Source of the DNA: DASSLY01 sp035689185
GTDB taxonomy: Bacteria > Actinomycetota > Actinomycetes > Actinomycetales > Dermatophilaceae
Length of the DNA: 35,166 bases
NCBI GenBank assembly: GCA_035689185.1
Contig: DASSLY010000037.1
Span: forward strand, 1-35,166
Direction of reading: 5' to 3'
Shown here: positions 16,171 through 24,709 of the stretch, piece by piece
Position numbering within the stretch: position 1 is the first letter of the stretch
Layout: every line of letters begins with the position of its first letter
The notes under the pieces: model-generated
The model's input: only the letters and a program-made list of their open reading frames with translations
What the model was told of the DNA's origin: nothing
Database searches by the model: none
Translations under genes and position numbers: made by a program

Positions 16171-17838
16171 TCAGCAGGTGCCGACTCGAGCCAAGCGGAC
16201 CTGCCAGTGACCAGCGTTGAACACCTGGTTCACGACCAGAGCCTGCGTGGTCCTATTGCACGTCAACGAGACGTTCTTGGTGTCCATCGACACCGAGGAG
16301 TAGTCACCGAACCGGGTCTCGGTCGGTGACCCGCCGCCGGTGAACAGCGTGGTGCCGATGCCGGCGAGGCTGGGTACGCCCTCACCCGGGCCGACGCCGC
16401 TGACCCGCTGTCCGACGTTCACCCCGGCAGGAGGGTCGTTGACCGCCCAGTTCAGGAAGATCCGGACCGAGTTCGTGCTGACCTCGGCCAGCGCGATCGA
16501 GGGGTTCCAGTCGTTGCTGGTGCCCGTCGCGAACGCGAACTCGGCGGTGACGCCGACGCCGCCGACGCCCGAGCTGCCCAGGTCGATGGCGCCGTACCGG
16601 ACGGCGGGGAAGCCGGCGAGGTTGACCGCGTGAGTGAACCACAGGAACAGGTCCGTCTGGACCGGCGGCGCCTGAATCCGCCCGTCGAGGGTGTCCAGGA
16701 AGACGCCGTTGTTCGGCGGGGGCTGCGACGCCGACGGCGGGGGGCTCCAGAGGCTGTTGGCGGTGGTGCCCTGGAAGGTGAGGGTGGGTGTGCCCCCGGT
16801 GTTGGTCAGGAAGTACACCGTGTACCCGCCGGAGGCGTTCGCGGCGAGCAGGTAGGACCTGGCGTAGTTCTTCATGGGAATACCCCGGGCGATGGCGGGG
16901 TGGGTGCCGAATTCCACGGAGAACGCCGGGAAGGAGAAGCCTGCGCCCGCGTAGATCAGCGACTTCGGGATGGCGAACGCCGTGCTGTTGATGTAGGTGA
17001 ATCCCACACCGTTGAACTGGAAGTTGTTCGTACCGAGAATGATGGCTCGCACGTCATGCCCGAGCATGGGATAGTCCAGCAGCGTGCCGGCCGGGAACAG
17101 GGCACCGCCGAAGCTGATCGTGTACTTGAAGTACGTGCCGATCGGGTCAGCGCTGGTCGAGACCGCGAGGAACATTTGCGGTGTGGCCGTGGTGGTCGTC
17201 GGGATCGGGATGAACACGAGCACCCACCGCTTGGCGGTGGCGTCGAAGATGACGCGCGGATCCGAGATTGGCCGGGTGGTGGGGAAGAACGAGGCGAGCG
17301 AGGTGCGTGAGACCAGGCCGCCCCCACGCGTGTACACCGTGTAGGCGAGGTTCACCGCCTCGACGATGTTGGTATTGCTGATCGCGCCGTTCGTGTCCGG
17401 CGGTTGGCAGCCGCAGGAGGACTGGGAGCGCTTGGTCCCGCCCTTGTTCAGACGGATCACCGTAGGCGTCGTGACCAGCGGACCACGCACCGAAGTCGAC
17501 TTCGTCAGCGACGCTCCGACCCGTGGTCCCGTGAACCATCCGGGTACCTTCAGGGCGGCCGTCGAGGAGGCCCGGCCGAGCCGATTCGCCTGAGCCGCCG
17601 ACAGCTGGGGCAACTTGGCCACATTCACCCGACCGGTGTAGGTGACCGAGCCACGCCCCCCTGCGGGGATATTGCGAACCTGCGCCAAAGAAGTGGCCGG
17701 CGAATGCGCCACGCCACTGTTCGGCCCGGCCGAGGCGGCCATCGCCGAGGAAAAGGCGGGAGAACCCGCCACGCCGATCACCAGCACAACGCCGGCACTC
17801 AATGCTATGGCGCGGGATCGCACCCTCAACGTGCTCAT
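16171..17838 (-). CDS. Large secreted protein of unknown function
   Basis: 555 aa. Clear signal peptide (MSTLRVRSRAIALSAGVVLV..., cleavage near AMAASAG, ~35). The mature protein is rich in Thr/Ser/Gly/Asn and aromatic residues, few charges, with patterns such as QPPDTNGAISNTNIVEAVN, ISDPRVIFDATAKRWVLVFI and FGDYSSVSMDTKN that look like beta-propeller or beta-sandwich strands with Asp/Asn turns. Cys pairs occur near 142/144 and at the C-terminus (C532 region and final Cys). I do not recognise a catalytic motif. GAAGGGAA precedes the ATG at a good distance. Codon choice seems slightly richer in A/T than the flanking core genes, compatible with acquisition. A long, possibly structured leader precedes it. 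Confidence 0.83.
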   Translation of the reverse strand: MSTLRVRSRAIALSAGVVLVIGVAGSPAFSSAMAASAGPNSGVAHSPATSLAQVRNIPAGGRGSVTYTGRVNVAKLPQLSAAQANRLGRASSTAALKVPGWFTGPRVGASLTKSTSVRGPLVTTPTVIRLNKGGTKRSQSSCGCQPPDTNGAISNTNIVEAVNLAYTVYTRGGGLVSRTSLASFFPTTRPISDPRVIFDATAKRWVLVFIPIPTTTTATPQMFLAVSTSADPIGTYFKYTISFGGALFPAGTLLDYPMLGHDVRAIILGTNNFQFNGVGFTYINSTAFAIPKSLIYAGAGFSFPAFSVEFGTHPAIARGIPMKNYARSYLLAANASGGYTVYFLTNTGGTPTLTFQGTTANSLWSPPPSASQPPPNNGVFLDTLDGRIQAPPVQTDLFLWFTHAVNLAGFPAVRYGAIDLGSSGVGGVGVTAEFAFATGTSNDWNPSIALAEVSTNSVRIFLNWAVNDPPAGVNVGQRVSGVGPGEGVPSLAGIGTTLFTGGGSPTETRFGDYSSVSMDTKNVSLTCNRTTQALVVNQVFNAGHWQVRLARVGTC

Positions 17839-18060
17839 GACTTTCCCTTCAGAGCATCACCGATCACCGAAGAAACGATCCTGGCGGAGTCAGGTGCTCT
17901 GTCCGGAACGGACCGGGCAGGGTGGCCAGACCGGCACCCGGGTCATCAGGGCAGCGGTGGCGGCCTGTCCCTGACAGCAGGCGAGGTTACTCGGCACATC
18001 GGCGCCCGACAACCGCATATTTTTGGGTCCGGGACCCCTCTTCGCCCGTCAACGACGCAG
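17839..18060 (-). promoter_or_regulatory. Long, possibly structured leader of the secreted-protein gene
   Basis: The 381-bp stretch 17839-18219 has no gene. Its downstream part folds locally into successive perfect hairpins: CGAG/CTCG with a four-base loop (17982-17993), CTGTC/GACAG (17965-17977) and TCCG/CGGA (17902-17912). A palindrome GGGTCCGGGACCC beside a T/A run lies at 18025-18037. Many actinobacterial secreted-protein genes carry c-di-AMP riboswitch leaders; I cannot match this one to that consensus by eye. 18061-18219 shows nothing further. Confidence 0.3.
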
Positions 18061-18219
18061 CGTGAAAAAGCCTAGTGCCCGCAAGTCGGCGGCTGACGGC
18101 GTAAGGCGATTCAGGACGTCGGGCGGCAGCGGGCGGCGGTCACACGGGTAGCAGTTCCCGCAAGCCAGCGACTGCCGCCCGCGACGCTCAGCCGCGCGGG
18201 CCGCATCCAGCCGGACGGG

Positions 18220-18293
18220 TGGGCCTAAGAGGACTTGAACCTCTGACCTCTTCCTTATCAGGGAAGCGCTCTAACCGTCTGAGCTATAGGCCC
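18220..18293 (-). tRNA. tRNA-Ile (anticodon GAT)
   Basis: 74 nt, no encoded CCA. Acceptor GGGCCTA/TAGGCCC, D-stem GCTC/GAGC, anticodon stem CTTCC/GGAAG around CTGATAA (anticodon GAT), T-arm AGAGG-TTCAAGT-CCTCT, discriminator A. It follows the DUF3566 gene by 73 bp on the same strand, its standard actinobacterial place. Confidence 0.97.
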
Positions 18294-18366
18294 GCAAGCG
18301 GCCCAGGCGACCTCCGGGCACGGCCACCGAGGCTACCGCACCCGCCGGAGGCCGCCCAAACCCGCG

Positions 18367-18981
18367 TCAGTCGTCGGTCAGGGTCACCTGCAGGCCGCCG
18401 ACCAGGCTGGAGCAGACGTTGTAGAGGAACGCCCCCAGGGTGGACAGTGCGGTGAGCAGGATGACGTCGACGACACCGATGACGATGGCCAAGGACACCA
18501 CCCGGCCGAAGCCGATGTAGTCCATCAGGTCGAACTTGGCGGTGGTCGTCGAGGAAGTCTGCAACTGGTCGATGATGCTGTTGATCTGGGAGAAGACGCC
18601 CATCCCGTTGAGGACCAGCCACAACACCGCCATCATCACCACACCCGCGATCCCGATCGCGACGGCGATGAGGAACGACAGCTTCATCACCGACCACGGG
18701 TCGGCCCGGGAGACGGTCAGCTTCACCCGGCGGGGCGCGGGGGGCACGGGCTTGGTCGGCGTCGTCACGCGCGTCGGAGCCGTGGCCGGGCCCCCGGCGG
18801 CCGGCCACGCAGTCGGCCCCGCGGACGCGGCCGTCCCGGTGTGCTCGCCGCCGGCGGGCACCGGGGCGGTCTGCGCGGATGCCGACCCGGCCGCATACGG
18901 CGAACCCGGCGAACCCGGCGAACCCGGCGAAGTCATGGTGGAGCCGCGGCCCGGGGTCCCGGCCTGGCCTGCGCTGCTCAC
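18367..18981 (-). CDS. DUF3566 transmembrane protein (gyrA-linked)
   Basis: 204 aa. Residues ~1-85 are a disordered Gly/Pro/Ser/Ala region that includes three to four SPG units encoded by a 9-bp repeat (+ strand ~18900-18932). The DUF3566 domain (~88-204) begins VKLTVSRADPWSVMKLSFLI and has two membrane spans (~100-125 and ~165-190) linked by a loop with SIIDQL. The family is fixed downstream of gyrA in Actinobacteria (Rv0007 in M. tuberculosis); its function is not established. GTG overlaps the gyrA stop as GTGA, with GGAGG inside the end of gyrA, so it is translationally coupled to gyrA. Confidence 0.92.
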   Translation of the reverse strand: MSSAGQAGTPGRGSTMTSPGSPGSPGSPYAAGSASAQTAPVPAGGEHTGTAASAGPTAWPAAGGPATAPTRVTTPTKPVPPAPRRVKLTVSRADPWSVMKLSFLIAVAIGIAGVVMMAVLWLVLNGMGVFSQINSIIDQLQTSSTTTAKFDLMDYIGFGRVVSLAIVIGVVDVILLTALSTLGAFLYNVCSSLVGGLQVTLTDD

Positions 18982-21539
18982 GAACTACCTCCGTCGACAT
19001 CGTCGGCCCTTGCCACGTCTACCGTAGCCGCCTCGTCCGGTCCAGTAGACGCCAAAGCGGGCGCGTCGGTTGGGTCGCCGTTCAGGTCGCGCTCGATATT
19101 GCGGGCCACAGCGACGATCTGGTCGCCGCGATCCGGCTTGGCGAACTGCACCCCCTGAGTGTTGCGGCCGGTGCGGTGCACCTCATCCACCCGGGACCGG
19201 ACGATCTTGCCCTTCTCCATGACGACCATGACCTCGTCGTCGTCGTTCACCGTCAGGGCACCGACCAGGTCGCCGCCACGCGCGGAGATCTTGGCCACCA
19301 GCACACCCAGGGTGGCCCGGCCCTTGGTGGGGTAGTCCGAGGCGGGCGTCCGTTTCGCCAGGCCGTTCTCGAACACGACGAACACGTCCGGGTCGGTGCC
19401 CTCCCGCACCACCTGCATGGACAACAGGTAGTCCCCGGAGCGGAACTTCATCCCGCTGACCCCGGAGGTGGCCCGCCCCATCGGCCGCAGCGTCGCGTCG
19501 TCGGCGCGGAAGCGCACCGACTGGCCCTTCACCGAGACCAGCAGCAGGTCGTCACCGGGCGAGACGACGGCCACCCCCACCAGCTCGTCGCTCTCCCGCA
19601 GGTTGATCGCGATCAGCCCGCCGGAGCGGGGTGAGTCGTACTCGGACAGCCGGGTCTTCTTCACCAGACCATCCCGGGTGGCCAGCACGAGGTACGGCTC
19701 GACCTGGTAGTCCGGCAGCGCCAGCACCGCCGCGATCTGCTCCCCGGGCAGGAACGCCAGCAGGTTCGCCACGTGCTGGCCTTTCGCGTCCCGTCCGCCT
19801 TCCGGCAGCTCGTAGGCCTTCGCGCGGTAGACCCGGCCCAGGTTGGTGAAGAACAGCAGCCAGTGGTGGGTGGAGGTGGTGAAGAAGTGCTCCACCACGT
19901 CCTCGCCACGCAGCTGCGCCCCGCGAACGCCCTTGCCGCCGCGCCGCTGTGCCCGGTAGAGGTCCACCTTGGTCCGCTTGGCGTACCCGCCGTGGGTGAT
20001 GGTGACCACCACGTCCTCCTGCGGGATGAGGTCCTCCATCGACATGTCCCCGTCGAACGGGATGACCTGGGTGCGCCGCTCGTCGCCGTACTTGTCGGCG
20101 ATCTCGGCCAGCTCCTCGCTGACGATGCCGCGCTGCCGCTCGGGGGAGGCCAGGATTGCCTGGTAGTCCTCGATCAGCTGCTGCAGCTCGTCGTGCCGGT
20201 CCTGGATCTTCTGTCGTTCCAGGGCCGCCAGCCGGCGCAGCTGCATGTTGAGGATCGCCATCGCCTGGGTCTCGTCGATTCCCAGCAGCTCGATCAGGCC
20301 GGCGCGTGCGTCCTCTACCGTCGCGGACGCGCGGATGAGCGCGATGACCTCGTCCAGTGCGTCGAGGGCCTTCAGGTACCCGCGGAGGATGTGCTGCTCC
20401 TCCTCGGCCTTGCGCAACCGGTATGCCGTGCGCCGCACGATGACGTCGAGCTGGTGGTCGACCCAGTGCCGCACGAACGCCGACAGCGGCAGTGTCCGCG
20501 GCACCCCGTCGACCAGGGCGAGCATGTTCGCCCCGAACGTCTGCTGCAGCTGGGTGTGCTTGTAGAGGTTGTTCAGCACCACCTTGGCCACGGCGTCACG
20601 CTTGAGCACGATGACCAGCCGCTGCCCGGTCCGCCCGGAGGTCTCGTCCCGGATGTCGGCGATCCCGGCCAGCCGGCCGTCCTTGACCAGTTCGGCGATC
20701 TTCTCCGCCAGGGTGTCCCGGTTCACCTGGTAGGGCAGCTCGGTGGCCACCAGGCAGGTCCGGCCCTGGATCTCCACCACCTCCACCACGGCCCGCATCG
20801 AGATCGACCCGCGGCCGGTGCGGTAGGCGTCCTCGATCCCGCGGCGGCCCATGATCTGCGCCCCGGTCGGGAAGTCCGGTCCCTTCACGATGCTCATCAG
20901 CTGCTCGAGCAACTCGTCCTTACCGACCTCCGGGTGTGCGAGATACCACTGCACGCCCTCGGCGACCTCGCGCAGGTTGTGCGGCGGGATCTGGGTGGCC
21001 ATCCCGACCGCGATCCCGGACGAGCCGTTCACCAGCAGGTTCGGGAAGCGGGCGGGCAGGACGTCGGGTTCCAGCGTGCGCCCGTCGTACACCGGGGAGA
21101 AGTCGACCGTCTCCTGGTCGATGTCGCGGACCATCTCCATGGACAGCGCCGCCATCCGGCACTCGGTGTAGCGCGGCGCCGCGGCCGGGTCGTTGCCGGG
21201 GGAGCCGAAGTTGCCCTGGCCCTGCACCAGCGGATAGCGCATCGACCAGTCCTGGACCAGCCGGACCAGGGCGTCATAGATGGCCCCGTCGCCGTGCGGG
21301 TGGTACTGCCCCATCACGTCGCCCACCACGCGCGAGCACTTGCTGAACCCGCGGTCGGGACGGTAGCCGCCGTCATACATGGCGTAGAGCACCCGCCGGT
21401 GCACCGGCTTGAGCCCGTCCCGGACGTCCGGCAGGGCGCGGCTGACGATCACGCTCATCGCGTACTCGATGTAGCTGCGCTGCATCTCGGTGTTGAGATC
21501 GACCGGTTCGATCCGGTCCACCATCGGCTGGTCGGTCAC
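18978..21539 (-). CDS. gyrA: DNA gyrase subunit A
   Basis: 853 aa, normal length. It cuts and rejoins DNA in the A2B2 gyrase that introduces negative supercoils. The catalytic Tyr is Y124 in RYTECR; the GyrA box is QRRGGKG in the C-terminal wrapping domain; the last ~40 residues are acidic. The quinolone region reads HPHGDGAIYDALVRLVQDWS (80-99). Position 85, equivalent to E. coli S83, is Gly; D89 (E. coli D87) is kept. The next residues (V95, D97, Q106 and P122 next to the catalytic segment) also differ from the E. coli and M. tuberculosis sequences I remember. It starts 40 bp behind gyrB in the same operon and overlaps DUF3566 by four bases. Confidence 0.98.
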   Translation of the reverse strand: MTDQPMVDRIEPVDLNTEMQRSYIEYAMSVIVSRALPDVRDGLKPVHRRVLYAMYDGGYRPDRGFSKCSRVVGDVMGQYHPHGDGAIYDALVRLVQDWSMRYPLVQGQGNFGSPGNDPAAAPRYTECRMAALSMEMVRDIDQETVDFSPVYDGRTLEPDVLPARFPNLLVNGSSGIAVGMATQIPPHNLREVAEGVQWYLAHPEVGKDELLEQLMSIVKGPDFPTGAQIMGRRGIEDAYRTGRGSISMRAVVEVVEIQGRTCLVATELPYQVNRDTLAEKIAELVKDGRLAGIADIRDETSGRTGQRLVIVLKRDAVAKVVLNNLYKHTQLQQTFGANMLALVDGVPRTLPLSAFVRHWVDHQLDVIVRRTAYRLRKAEEEQHILRGYLKALDALDEVIALIRASATVEDARAGLIELLGIDETQAMAILNMQLRRLAALERQKIQDRHDELQQLIEDYQAILASPERQRGIVSEELAEIADKYGDERRTQVIPFDGDMSMEDLIPQEDVVVTITHGGYAKRTKVDLYRAQRRGGKGVRGAQLRGEDVVEHFFTTSTHHWLLFFTNLGRVYRAKAYELPEGGRDAKGQHVANLLAFLPGEQIAAVLALPDYQVEPYLVLATRDGLVKKTRLSEYDSPRSGGLIAINLRESDELVGVAVVSPGDDLLLVSVKGQSVRFRADDATLRPMGRATSGVSGMKFRSGDYLLSMQVVREGTDPDVFVVFENGLAKRTPASDYPTKGRATLGVLVAKISARGGDLVGALTVNDDDEVMVVMEKGKIVRSRVDEVHRTGRNTQGVQFAKPDRGDQIVAVARNIERDLNGDPTDAPALASTGPDEAATVDVARADDVDGGSS

Positions 21540-21579
21540 GTGTCAGTCCTCTGTATGCGGTCTGGCTGGCTGGGGTGCC

Positions 21580-23691
21580 TCAGATGTCGAGGAAGCGCAC
21601 GTCGCGGGCGTTGCGCTGGATGAATCCCCGCCGGCTCTCGACGTCCTCGCCCATCAGCACCGCGAAGATCTCGTCCGCCGCGGCCGCGTCGTCCAGGGTC
21701 ACCTGCAGCAGGATCCGGTTGTCCGGGTCCATCGTGGTCTCCCACAGCTCGTTGTAGTCCATCTCGCCCAGGCCCTTGTACCGCTGGATGGCGTTCTCCT
21801 TCGGCAGCCGCCAGCCCCGTTCCTGCCCGGCCAGGACCATCGCGTCCCGCTCCCGGTCGGAGTAGGCGAACTCGTGGTCGTGGTTGGACCACTTCAGCCG
21901 GTAGAGCGGCGGCTGCGCCAGGTAGACGTAGCCCGCCTCGATCAGCGGGCGCATGAACCGGAACAGCAGGGTCAGCAACAGCGTGCGGATGTGCATGCCG
22001 TCGACGTCGGCGTCGGCCATCAGCACGATCTTGTGGTAGCGGGCCTTGGTGATGTCGAAGTCCTCGCCGATGCCGGTGCCGAAGCCGCTGATGAGCGACT
22101 GCACCTCGTTGTTGGCGAGCACCTTGTCGATGCGCGCCTTCTCGACGTTGAGGATCTTGCCGCGGATCGGAAGGATCGCCTGGTTGTGCGGGTTGCGGCC
22201 TTGCACGGCGGAACCGCCCGCGGAGTCGCCCTCGACGATGAAGACCTCGCTGACGGTCGGGTCGTTGCTCTGGCAGTCCTTGAGCTTGCCCGGCAGGCCG
22301 CCGGACTCCAGCAGCCCCTTGCGCCGGGTCGCCTCGCGGGCCTTGCGCGCGGCCATCCGGGCCGCCGCCGCCTGGACCGCCTTGCGGACGATCTCCCGGC
22401 CGTCGCCGGGATGGGCTTCCAGCCAGTGGCCCAACTCGTCGGTGACCGTCCGCTGGACGAAGCCCTTCACCTCGGAGTTGCCGAGCTTGGTCTTGGTCTG
22501 GCCCTCGAACTGCGGCTCGGCGAGCTTGACCGAGATCACCGCGGTCAGGCCCTCGCGAATGTCCTCCCCGGTGAGGTTGTCGTCCTTGTCCTTCAGCATC
22601 GCCCGGCCCCGGGCGAAGTCGTTGACGAGCTTGGTCATCGAGGCCCGGAACCCCTCCTCGTGGGTGCCGCCCTCGTGAGTGTTGATGGTGTTGGCGTACG
22701 TGTGCACGGACTCCGAGTACGCCCCGGTCCACTGCATTGCCACCTCGAGGCTCATCTTCTTCACCGGGTCCTCCAGCTCGAAGGCGATCACCTCCGGGTG
22801 TACCGGTTCCGAGCGCTTGGAGGAGTTCAGGTGCTTGACGTAGTCGACCAGGCCGCCGTCGTAGCGGTAGGTCACCGAGGTGGGCTCGCCCTGCACAGTC
22901 GGCTCCACGCCCTGGTCCAGGCCCTCGTCGTCGTCGGCAGCCGCGACGGTCCGCACCCGCTCGTCGACCAGGGTGATGGTCAGCCCCTTGTTCAGGAACG
23001 CCATCTGCTGGAACCGGGCGCGCAACGTCTCGAAGTCGTACTCGACCGCGTCGAAGACGTCCGGGCTGGCCCAGTGGGTCACCGTGGTGCCGGTCTCGTC
23101 GGCCGGGATCTCCTCGTCCATCGACAGTCCGGCGACCGGGACGCCGGACTCGAAGGACTGCCGCCAGACGTGCCCTCGCTGGCGCACCTCGACGTCGACC
23201 CGGTCGGAGAGCGCGTTCACCACGGAGATGCCCACCCCGTGCAGGCCGCCGGACACGGCATACCCGCCGCCACCGAACTTCCCGCCGGCGTGCAGCTGGG
23301 TGAGCACCACCTCGACGGCCGGCTTGCCCTCGCCGGGCATGATGTCGGTCGGGATGCCGCGGCCGTTGTCGCTGACCCGGACCCCGCCGTTGGCCAGCAG
23401 GGTGACCACGATGTTGTCGGCGTGCCCCGCAAGGGCCTCGTCGACGGAGTTGTCGACGACCTCCCAGACCAGGTGGTGCAGACCGCGCTCACCGGTGGAC
23501 CCGATATACATCCCCGGCCGCTTCCGGACCGCCTCCAGGCCCTCCAGCACGGTGATGGCGCTCGCGTCGTACGCGCGCTCCTGCCCCGCCTCGATCCGGG
23601 CCACCAGTTCGTCTACCGCCTCCGGCCCGGTCGGCTCGGCCGCCGACTCCCCGGCGGGGTCCCCTGCCGACGTGGTTGGCTGCTCGGTCAC
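21580..23691 (-). CDS. gyrB: DNA gyrase subunit B
   Basis: 703 aa. ATPase subunit of gyrase. GHKL motifs: E77 in WEVVDNSVDEA, SDNGRGIP (~107-114) and GGLHGVG (~148-154). TOPRIM motifs: EGDSAGGSA (~487) and DADVDG (~560), ending in the usual RFLDI. The N-terminus has about 40 extra residues before the conserved DASAITVLEGLEAVRKRPG. GTG start with AAGGAG a few bases upstream. First gene of gyrB-gyrA-DUF3566; a 274-bp gap to the DUF721 gene holds a possible promoter. The length of about 700 aa fits the actinobacterial gyrase B type rather than the 800-aa proteobacterial type. Confidence 0.98.
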   Translation of the reverse strand: MTEQPTTSAGDPAGESAAEPTGPEAVDELVARIEAGQERAYDASAITVLEGLEAVRKRPGMYIGSTGERGLHHLVWEVVDNSVDEALAGHADNIVVTLLANGGVRVSDNGRGIPTDIMPGEGKPAVEVVLTQLHAGGKFGGGGYAVSGGLHGVGISVVNALSDRVDVEVRQRGHVWRQSFESGVPVAGLSMDEEIPADETGTTVTHWASPDVFDAVEYDFETLRARFQQMAFLNKGLTITLVDERVRTVAAADDDEGLDQGVEPTVQGEPTSVTYRYDGGLVDYVKHLNSSKRSEPVHPEVIAFELEDPVKKMSLEVAMQWTGAYSESVHTYANTINTHEGGTHEEGFRASMTKLVNDFARGRAMLKDKDDNLTGEDIREGLTAVISVKLAEPQFEGQTKTKLGNSEVKGFVQRTVTDELGHWLEAHPGDGREIVRKAVQAAAARMAARKAREATRRKGLLESGGLPGKLKDCQSNDPTVSEVFIVEGDSAGGSAVQGRNPHNQAILPIRGKILNVEKARIDKVLANNEVQSLISGFGTGIGEDFDITKARYHKIVLMADADVDGMHIRTLLLTLLFRFMRPLIEAGYVYLAQPPLYRLKWSNHDHEFAYSDRERDAMVLAGQERGWRLPKENAIQRYKGLGEMDYNELWETTMDPDNRILLQVTLDDAAAADEIFAVLMGEDVESRRGFIQRNARDVRFLDI

Positions 23692-23786
23692 GGCGCTCCT
23701 TCAGCTGTGGCGGCACGGCGCGCGGCCGGTTAGGCGGGGTTCAGCGCAGTTGCTCTCGTCCCAGCCCGACAGGCCGCGTGCCTCCC

Positions 23787-23792
23787 AGTGTA
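23787..23792 (-). promoter_or_regulatory. Possible -10 element of the gyrB operon
   Basis: TACACT (read on the - strand) lies ~95 bp upstream of the gyrB start in the 274-bp gap. No convincing -35 hexamer was found at 16-18 nt, so this is only a candidate. The rest of the gap, 23692-23965, shows no gene. Confidence 0.25.
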
Positions 23793-23965
23793 ACCCGCCA
23801 CGGACGAGGAGATGGCCATGGGAGGCCCCGTCCGGGCCGCGTGCCGCGCGAAACCGGGCAGTTCCGAGTCCCCCCACGCGCCCCGGGTCCGCCAGGCGTC
23901 AGATCGGGCGCGGCGCCCTGGTCGGAATGGGTGCGGCGCCCGGGCATGACGGCGCGGGCTACCGG

Positions 23966-24709
23966 TCAGCCGTAGGTATCCCGGGGACCGCGGCCGCCGT
24001 CGGTGCGGCGCGGGCCGCGAGACCAGCTGGGCGCGGAGGGCCCGACCACCCGCAGCTCGGCCACCACGCCCGGCCCCACCTCGGCCTCGATCCGACCCGT
24101 CAGGGTGGCCTCCAGCAGCCGCAGGTTGGTCGCCCACGCGGTGGACTCCGCTCGAACGGTGAGCACCCCGTCGGCGAAGGTCACCGGTGCACAGTGGGCC
24201 GCCACGTCCGGTCCGACGATCGCCGGCCAGCGTGCCATCACCGCCCCCGCGGACACGTCCGCGCCCCAGCCCCGCTCGGTCAGCAGCCGGTCGACCTGGT
24301 TCCCCAGGGTGGCCGGGTCACGCGCGTCGGGTGCCGACCCGGCATACCTGCGGGGTGACCAGAACTCGCGGCCGGCGCCGCGGGAACCGGGCCGAAGGCC
24401 CTTGGCCCGGGCTACCGCGCGAGCCCGGGCCAGCGCCTCGGCCGCGGCCCGCTCGGCTCCGGCGGCCTGCTCTCCCCCCTCGGCTCCCTCGGCTACCGCC
24501 GCCTCCCCGGCACCCTCTGCCCGCTCGCCGGGCTCGGCTGCCGCCACCTGCAGGCCCCACTCGCCTGCCTCGGGTCCCGCCGTCCGCTCAGCTCCCGCGG
24601 GTCCCGGCGCCTGCTCGGCACCCTCCGCCCGCTCGCCGCGCTCGGCTGCCGCCACCCGCTGGGCCGGACCGGACCGGCCGGCACGAGCCCGCGGTCGCTC
24701 AGTCGACAC
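23966..24709 (-). CDS. dciA: DUF721 / DciA-type protein with expanded N-terminal repeats
   Basis: 247 aa. The conserved DUF721 domain is C-terminal (~125-235): LLTERGWGADVSAGAVMARWPAIVGPDVAAHC followed by LTVRAESTAWATNLRLL. DciA proteins act with the replicative helicase DnaB; this role is assumed from homology. The first ~90 residues are a low-complexity Ala/Glu/Gly/Arg stretch containing a 36-residue duplication (VAAAERGERAEGAEQA near 19 and VAAAEPGERAEGAGEA near 55). Most actinobacterial DUF721 proteins I know are nearer 160-190 aa. GTG start overlaps the recF stop by 11 bases, so the gene is coupled to recF. The symbol is used for the family. Confidence 0.88.
   Translation of the reverse strand: MSTERPRARAGRSGPAQRVAAAERGERAEGAEQAPGPAGAERTAGPEAGEWGLQVAAAEPGERAEGAGEAAVAEGAEGGEQAAGAERAAAEALARARAVARAKGLRPGSRGAGREFWSPRRYAGSAPDARDPATLGNQVDRLLTERGWGADVSAGAVMARWPAIVGPDVAAHCAPVTFADGVLTVRAESTAWATNLRLLEATLTGRIEAEVGPGVVAELRVVGPSAPSWSRGPRRTDGGRGPRDTYG
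24502..24656 (-). repeat. 108-bp-offset direct repeat inside the DUF721 gene
   Basis: Segments 24502-24548 and 24610-24656 match over about 47 bp with roughly five mismatches, at an offset of 108 bp (36 codons). They encode the two VAAAE-x-GERAEGA units of the N-terminal extension. Confidence 0.75.

Noticed and set aside
18025..18037. Palindrome GGGTCCGGGACCC next to a T-run as a terminator
   Set aside because: In the - direction, where the genes run, the stem is followed by A residues rather than U; on the + strand the T-run precedes the stem and there is no + gene to terminate.
18900..18932. 9-bp tandem repeat CGAACCCGG
   Set aside because: Explained as Ser-Pro-Gly codons in the disordered N-terminus of the DUF3566 protein.
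21490..23733. A 747-codon open frame on the + strand opposite gyrB, and similar long frames opposite gyrA and the ABC permease
   Set aside because: High-GC antisense shadow: the sense strand encodes intact conserved gyrase and ABC proteins, and the antisense products are His/Arg/Val-rich with no family features.
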